From: Fusobacteriaceae bacterium
Lineage (GTDB): Bacteria; Fusobacteriota; Fusobacteriia; Fusobacteriales; Fusobacteriaceae
Length of the DNA: 10,821 nt
Assembly (NCBI GenBank): GCA_016938425.1
Contig: JAFGUR010000271.1
Span: forward strand, 1 to 10,821
Direction of reading: 5' to 3'
Shown: positions 8,083 to 10,821 of the stretch, piece after piece
Numbering within the stretch: position 1 is the stretch's first letter
Layout: each line of letters starts with the position of its first letter
The notes under the pieces: generated by a model
Seen by the model: the letters and a program-made list of their open reading frames with translations, nothing else
Database searches by the model: none
What the model was told of the DNA's origin: nothing
Made by a program: the position numbers and the translations under genes

Positions 8083-8185
8083 GATTATTTATATTTTCTT
8101 TTTCTAAATTTATTGTATTTGCTCTTTTATTTAATAAATTTTGAACAAATTCATAGATATAAAAAGATCCTATCATTGTATTCAT
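8066..8185 (-). CDS. small protein, 39 codons, function unknown
   Basis: A short ORF beginning MNTMIGSFYIYEF. I do not recognise it. It is supported by its expression signals: AAGGAGG at 8192-8198, 6 bases before the ATG, and a perfect consensus sigma-A promoter about 76 bases upstream of the start codon. Residues 4-18 are hydrophobic/aromatic with a single glutamate, and the rest is polar and Lys/Asn-rich, ending NNQKKAA. There is no cysteine, signal peptide or clear transmembrane helix. It converges on the lipoprotein gene. Three CodY-like boxes at its promoter predict tight repression in rich conditions. It could be a small membrane-associated protein, a peptide precursor, a type I toxin-like peptide, or an ORF carried by a regulatory RNA. 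Near its 3' end an A8 run is potentially slippery. I am fairly sure the transcript is real and less sure that the protein is. Confidence 0.5.
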   Translation of the reverse strand: MNTMIGSFYIYEFVQNLLNKRANTINLEKENINNQKKAA

Positions 8186-8230
8186 AATGTTCCTCCTTAT
8201 TATTTTCAAAATTTCAACAATTTTATTTAC

Positions 8231-8240
8231 TTGTATACAA
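8231..8240. promoter_or_regulatory. TTGTATACAA palindrome in small-ORF leader
   Basis: A perfect 10-bp palindrome about 22-31 bases downstream of the predicted transcription start. It fits the general pattern T-N-G-T-N-N-N-A-C-N-A-like of FadR-subfamily GntR operators, though in a compressed form (N-G-T...A-C-N). It could be an additional repressor site acting as a roadblock. No GntR regulator is encoded in the window, so the assignment is tentative. Confidence 0.3.
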
Positions 8241-8267
8241 TTAATTTTACAACCAACTATCTAAATA

Positions 8268-8296
8268 ATTATATCATCTTTTTCAGAACATGTCAA
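8268..8296 (-). promoter_or_regulatory. perfect consensus sigma-A promoter
   Basis: Read on the minus strand: -35 TTGACA (8291-8296), exactly 17 bases, -10 TATAAT (8268-8273), with TGA immediately upstream of the -10 giving an extended -10. All 12 core bases match. Transcription should start near 8261, towards the 39-codon ORF. A promoter this strong in a supposedly empty region is the main evidence for a real gene here. Confidence 0.85.
8278..8292. promoter_or_regulatory. CodY-like box 1, over the promoter spacer
   Basis: Centre 8285. It matches the CodY consensus AATTTTCWGAAAATT at 11 of 15 positions, with the core TTTTC-A-GAA intact. It covers the spacer and the edge of the -35 element, so binding should block RNA polymerase. 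The match is weaker than the next two boxes but follows the same spacing series (centres 8285, 8308, 8329). Confidence 0.5.
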
Positions 8297-8300
8297 TGAA

Positions 8301-8315
8301 ATTTTTCAGAAAAAG
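8301..8315. promoter_or_regulatory. CodY-like box 2
   Basis: Centre 8308. It contains the perfect 13-bp palindrome TTTTTC-A-GAAAAA and matches the CodY consensus AATTTTCWGAAAATT at 12 of 15 positions. It lies just upstream of the -35 element of the small-ORF promoter. Confidence 0.6.
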
Positions 8316-8321
8316 TATACA

Positions 8322-8336
8322 TATTTTCCGAAAATT
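8322..8336. promoter_or_regulatory. CodY-like box 3
   Basis: Centre 8329. TATTTTCCGAAAATT matches the CodY consensus AATTTTCWGAAAATT at 13 of 15 positions, the best match in the window. It lies 21 bases (two helical turns) from box 2, which suits cooperative binding. Confidence 0.62.
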
Positions 8337-8367
8337 TTACATTATTCTTATAAAGTTGTGCAATAAG

Positions 8368-8402
8368 ATGAGATAGGTATGGGAACCCCATACCTATCTC
8401 AT
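8368..8402 (-). terminator. 16-bp perfect hairpin, likely end of the sugar operon
   Basis: ATGAGATAGGTATGGG (8368-8383) and its exact reverse complement (8387-8402) enclose a 3-base loop. It lies 114 bases after the isomerase stop codon, the position expected for that operon's 3' end. No good U-tract follows on either strand (CTTATTGC on minus, TTGTTCAA on plus). It may therefore be a bidirectional or 3'-stabilising hairpin rather than a classical intrinsic terminator. The stretch 8403-8515, between it and the isomerase stop, holds no ORF or RNA signature I recognise. Confidence 0.5.
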
Positions 8403-8515
8403 TTGTTCAATTAGTAATTTTTTTATAGTTCTATAGTGTAATTAATCTATTTATCTAAAAATTCTCTTTGCCTAGTAGTGGAATGAGGTTTTAGATACTT
8501 TCGTCATGGAATACT

Positions 8516-9430
8516 TTATACAATAAATTGATTTAAATAATTTTTACTGATTTGAATTGATTTATCCACTGATTCAAATGAGTTCTCAAAAGCTTTGTCT
8601 TCTATTTCAATGCAAGCATGTCCTTTATACCTTATGTCTGTTAAGGCACTTACGTATTTTCCCCAGTCTACATCTCCAAGCCCTGGTAATTTTGGAGAAA
8701 TGTACTCAAGAGGAGTTGCCATGATTCCTACATTATTTAGTTTATCTTCATAAATCTTAATATCTTTAAAGTGTACATGGAATATTTTTTCTTTAAATTC
8801 ATAAAGAGGTTTTATATAATCTATCATTTGCCATACAAAATGTGATGGATCATAGTTGAGCCCTAAATTATCACTAGGGATTAACTCAAACATTCTTCTC
8901 CATATTGCAGGAGTAGTTGCTAGGTTCAATCCTCCTGGCCACTCATCTTTTGTGAATAGCATTGGGCAATTTTCTATAGCTATTTTTACACTATTTTCTT
9001 CTGCAAGTTTAACTATTGGAGTCCAAACTTCTTTAAATATTTCCAAGTTTTCATCTACGTTTTTAGTTTTATCTCTACCAATAAATCCTGTTATCATTTC
9101 TATTCCTAATTTATTGGCAGCAATAATTATTTTTTTAATGTGTTCTACATAGATTTCTCTTTTTTCTAAATCAGAATCTAAAGGATTTGGGTAATATCCT
9201 AATGCAGAAATTTCTACACCTTTTTCAGATAAATATGTTTTGATATAATCTATTTTTTCTTTTGTTAATTCATTTACATCTATATGAGTAACTCCAGCAT
9301 ATCTTCTTTCTGCTTTACCTTTAGGCCAACACATTAATTCTACACATTTAAATCCATTTTTTGCTACATAATCAATTACTTCTTCAAAGCTTAAATCTGC
9401 TAATATTGCACTATTTAATCCAAATTTCAT
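8516..9430 (-). CDS. sugar phosphate isomerase/epimerase (AP_endonuc_2 TIM barrel)
   Basis: A 304-residue soluble enzyme of the COG1082 group, a divalent-metal TIM barrel related to IolE, hydroxypyruvate isomerase and endonuclease IV. The likely metal ligands are all present: E153 in VKIAIENCP, D194 and H197 in NYDPSHFVW, H218/H220 in IFHVHFKD, and E275 in HACIEIED. PGLGDVDW (249-256) is a common family motif near the active site. The start follows AAGGAGTG (9438-9445) with 7 bases between. That SD begins just after the stop of the preceding dehydrogenase gene, so the two are co-transcribed. In such pairs the dehydrogenase makes a keto-sugar and the barrel enzyme isomerises it or catalyses elimination. 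The specific substrate cannot be told from sequence, and a housekeeping symbol such as iolE is not justified because no other inositol gene is seen. Confidence 0.85.
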   Translation of the reverse strand: MKFGLNSAILADLSFEEVIDYVAKNGFKCVELMCWPKGKAERRYAGVTHIDVNELTKEKIDYIKTYLSEKGVEISALGYYPNPLDSDLEKREIYVEHIKKIIIAANKLGIEMITGFIGRDKTKNVDENLEIFKEVWTPIVKLAEENSVKIAIENCPMLFTKDEWPGGLNLATTPAIWRRMFELIPSDNLGLNYDPSHFVWQMIDYIKPLYEFKEKIFHVHFKDIKIYEDKLNNVGIMATPLEYISPKLPGLGDVDWGKYVSALTDIRYKGHACIEIEDKAFENSFESVDKSIQISKNYLNQFIV

Positions 9431-9446
9431 TATTTTTCACTCCTTA

Positions 9447-10493
9447 TTATTCAAAATAAATTACTTTTCCAGTTTCATGTGATTCAAATGCTGCTTCTAT
9501 TAACTTCATAACACGCATTACTTCTGAATTTTTTATTGCTGGAGTAGCTTTATCTTCTAAAACATCAATTACATTATTATAAAAATCTAAAATTGTTGAT
9601 TTTACAATTGGGAGCTCTTTTATTAAAACTTCTCCTTCTAATCTTGGCGCCATTGTTTTAGTAAGTCCAGCTCCAGCAACAATGGGTTTAGCATCTGCTT
9701 CATCTTTTTTAGGCATTATTTCCAATCTACCATTCATTTCCCAATCCTCTATTATTGCAGCACCCTCTGTACCAGCCATATACCATTTAGGAAGTGCTAT
9801 AAAATTACTTGTTCCAACTTCTACAACTGCTGTTTTTCCTGATTCAAAAGTTAAATTTAAAGTAAAGCCATCATCACAATCTGCTCCTAAAATATAAGAC
9901 ATAGAGCAATATACTTTTTTAATTTTTTCATCAACCATGACTAAAAGTCTATCGATAAGGTGAACTCCCCAATCCAGCATCATTCCACCACCAAATTGTT
10001 TTTCTTTTCTCCAATCTCCAGGAATTCCTCTTGACCCTTGTACTCTAGTTTCTATTCTAAAAGTTTCTCCTAAAAGTTTTTCATCGTATATATTTTTCAT
10101 TGTTAGAAAGTCTTCATCCCAACGTCTATTTTGATGAACAATAAATAATTTTCCTGTTTTTTTAGATACTTCTAATATTTCTTCTAGCTCTTTACTATTC
10201 AAAGTAACAGGTTTCTCACAAATTACATTTTTTCCTGCTTCCATTGCTCTTATTGCAATCTCTTTATGTACATGATTTGGTGTTGCAATTAAAACAATAT
10301 TTACATTATCATCATTTAGAACATCTTCAAAAGCATCATATGATTTGAAATTATTTTCTACAGCATAGTTTTTACGATTGTTGTCAATGTCATAAATTCC
10401 TTCAATTTTTATTCTGTCAACTTTTTTTAATAAATCTCCATGTTGACTTCCCATTCCACCAAAACCCACTATTGCTAAAGAATAAATACTCAT
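9447..10493 (-). CDS. Gfo/Idh/MocA family NAD(P)-dependent sugar dehydrogenase
   Basis: A 348-residue cytosolic oxidoreductase that probably oxidises a hydroxyl of a sugar, glycoside or cyclitol. The N-terminal Rossmann fold has GFGGMG (10-15). An acidic residue at the end of the second strand (D35, YDID) favours NAD over NADP. The family signature CEKPVTLN (92-99) carries the catalytic lysine K94. In the C-terminal domain GGGMMLDWGVHLID (168-181) supplies D174 and H178, the expected catalytic partners. Length fits the family (330-390). The ATG follows AGGAG (10503-10507) with 9 bases between. It is the first gene of a two-gene operon with the downstream isomerase (16-base gap). The promoter carries a CodY-like box, so expression should rise on nutrient limitation. 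No sugar transporter or kinase is adjacent in the window. Confidence 0.94.
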   Translation of the reverse strand: MSIYSLAIVGFGGMGSQHGDLLKKVDRIKIEGIYDIDNNRKNYAVENNFKSYDAFEDVLNDDNVNIVLIATPNHVHKEIAIRAMEAGKNVICEKPVTLNSKELEEILEVSKKTGKLFIVHQNRRWDEDFLTMKNIYDEKLLGETFRIETRVQGSRGIPGDWRKEKQFGGGMMLDWGVHLIDRLLVMVDEKIKKVYCSMSYILGADCDDGFTLNLTFESGKTAVVEVGTSNFIALPKWYMAGTEGAAIIEDWEMNGRLEIMPKKDEADAKPIVAGAGLTKTMAPRLEGEVLIKELPIVKSTILDFYNNVIDVLEDKATPAIKNSEVMRVMKLIEAAFESHETGKVIYFE

Positions 10494-10507
10494 GTTAAAT
10501 CACTCCT

Positions 10508-10522
10508 ATTTTACTGAAATCG
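10508..10522. promoter_or_regulatory. weak CodY-like half match in the leader
   Basis: Centre 10515. ATTTTACTGAAATCG matches the CodY consensus at 10 of 15 positions. It sits in the short leader just upstream of the SD, 35 bases from the strong box at 10550. Alone it would not be called; it is listed because CodY sites often occur in clusters. Confidence 0.2.
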
Positions 10523-10534
10523 TTTTCTAATAAA

Positions 10535-10563
10535 TATATACCATTTTTCTGAAAAACTTTCAA
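10535..10563 (-). promoter_or_regulatory. sigma-A promoter of the dehydrogenase-isomerase operon
   Basis: Read on the minus strand: -35 TTGAAA (10558-10563), a 17-base spacer, -10 TATATA (10535-10540), with TGG just upstream as an extended -10. Transcription should start near 10528, giving a leader of about 35 bases. Confidence 0.6.
10543..10557. promoter_or_regulatory. CodY-like box between -35 and -10 of the sugar operon
   Basis: Centre 10550. The perfect 13-bp palindrome TTTTTC-T-GAAAAA matches the CodY consensus AATTTTCWGAAAATT at 12 of 15 positions. It fills the spacer between the -35 and -10 hexamers, the classical position for a repressor. On either strand it differs from the box at 8301-8315 only in outer bases and the central W. 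Confidence 0.62.
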
Positions 10564-10821
10564 GAAGTTTTTGAACAAAATATGAACTTTTAATTTTCTT
10601 TTTATACATTTTTATGAATTAATCTGGTAAACAAAAAAGAAATTACTTAATTTTGTTACTTAATTGGATATCAATGTAACCAGTTATTGTTAGTATCTAA
10701 GCAACTATCTTTAAAAGTTTTAAGCTTTTTAATTTTCGTCACAGCTATAATTTGAGTAGGTTATACTATAAAATTTCCGCATAAGATAATCTAACTCTTA
10801 AAGAAGAAAATTATCTAAATA
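10564..10821. other. AT-rich region upstream of the sugar operon, no gene
   Basis: No ORF with a ribosome binding site was found on either strand. The stretch holds a 10-base direct repeat, TTACTTAATT, at 10643-10652 and 10656-10665. It also holds an interrupted inverted repeat, GTTAC-tta-ATTG-gatat-CAATGTAAC, at 10655-10680, which could be an operator. A weak A/T hairpin with a T-run lies near 10711-10730. Whatever gene lies beyond 10821 is not visible. Confidence 0.4.

Noticed and set aside
8485..8515. GTTTTAGA string resembling the start of a type II CRISPR repeat
   Set aside because: It occurs once, with no repeated partner, no anti-repeat and no cas genes in the window.
8856..9152. Plus-strand frame opposite the isomerase, and a similar one at 9682-9897 opposite the dehydrogenase
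   Set aside because: Both are antisense to conserved enzyme cores and lack ribosome binding sites.
10764..10815. Short minus-strand frame starting at the ATG near 10783
   Set aside because: Seventeen codons only, no SD and no promoter of quality.

Overview
The window is AT-rich (visibly around 30% GC) with consensus sigma-A type promoters, strong AGGAGG-type ribosome binding sites, TTG starts and near-consensus CodY boxes. Together these point to a low-GC Bacillota (Firmicute). I cannot fix the genus; a Gemella-like or Tissierellia/Clostridia-like organism would fit. There is no rRNA, tRNA, IS element or CRISPR array.

Layout, left to right. (1) 66-3503, minus strand: a complete pyruvate carboxylase (pyc) with its own TTGAAA-N17-TATAAT promoter. 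(2) 3730-4281, minus: the manganese exporter mntP. Its true start is a TTG placed behind an internal AGGAGG, not the upstream ATG. (3) 4533-7974, plus: two closely spaced genes, an AI-2E family membrane protein (TTG start) and a 788-residue lipoprotein of the SBP_bac_5 (peptide/nickel-binding) class. The lipoprotein's family motifs occur in permuted order, and no ABC permease or ATPase gene is nearby. A hairpin terminator follows. (4) 7975-8515: about 540 bases that look intergenic but hold a 39-codon minus-strand ORF with a strong SD, driven by a perfect TTGACA-N17-TATAAT promoter with an extended -10. Three CodY-box-like palindromes sit on and just upstream of this promoter. A 16-bp perfect hairpin separates it from the next operon. 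(5) 8516-10493, minus: a two-gene sugar operon, a Gfo/Idh/MocA NAD-dependent dehydrogenase followed 16 bases later by a TIM-barrel sugar isomerase/epimerase. Its promoter carries a CodY-like box exactly between -35 and -10. (6) 10494-10821: the promoter region of this operon and AT-rich sequence with repeats but no gene.

How the parts fit together: pyc supplies oxaloacetate and mntP exports Mn(II). Both look like housekeeping genes. The dehydrogenase/isomerase pair probably oxidises and then rearranges or cleaves a sugar, glycoside or cyclitol. The shared TTTTTC-W-GAAAAA palindrome suggests that this operon and the small ORF are both repressed by CodY in rich conditions. The most unusual items are the CodY-controlled small gene and the orphan, permuted-order binding lipoprotein that converges on it.
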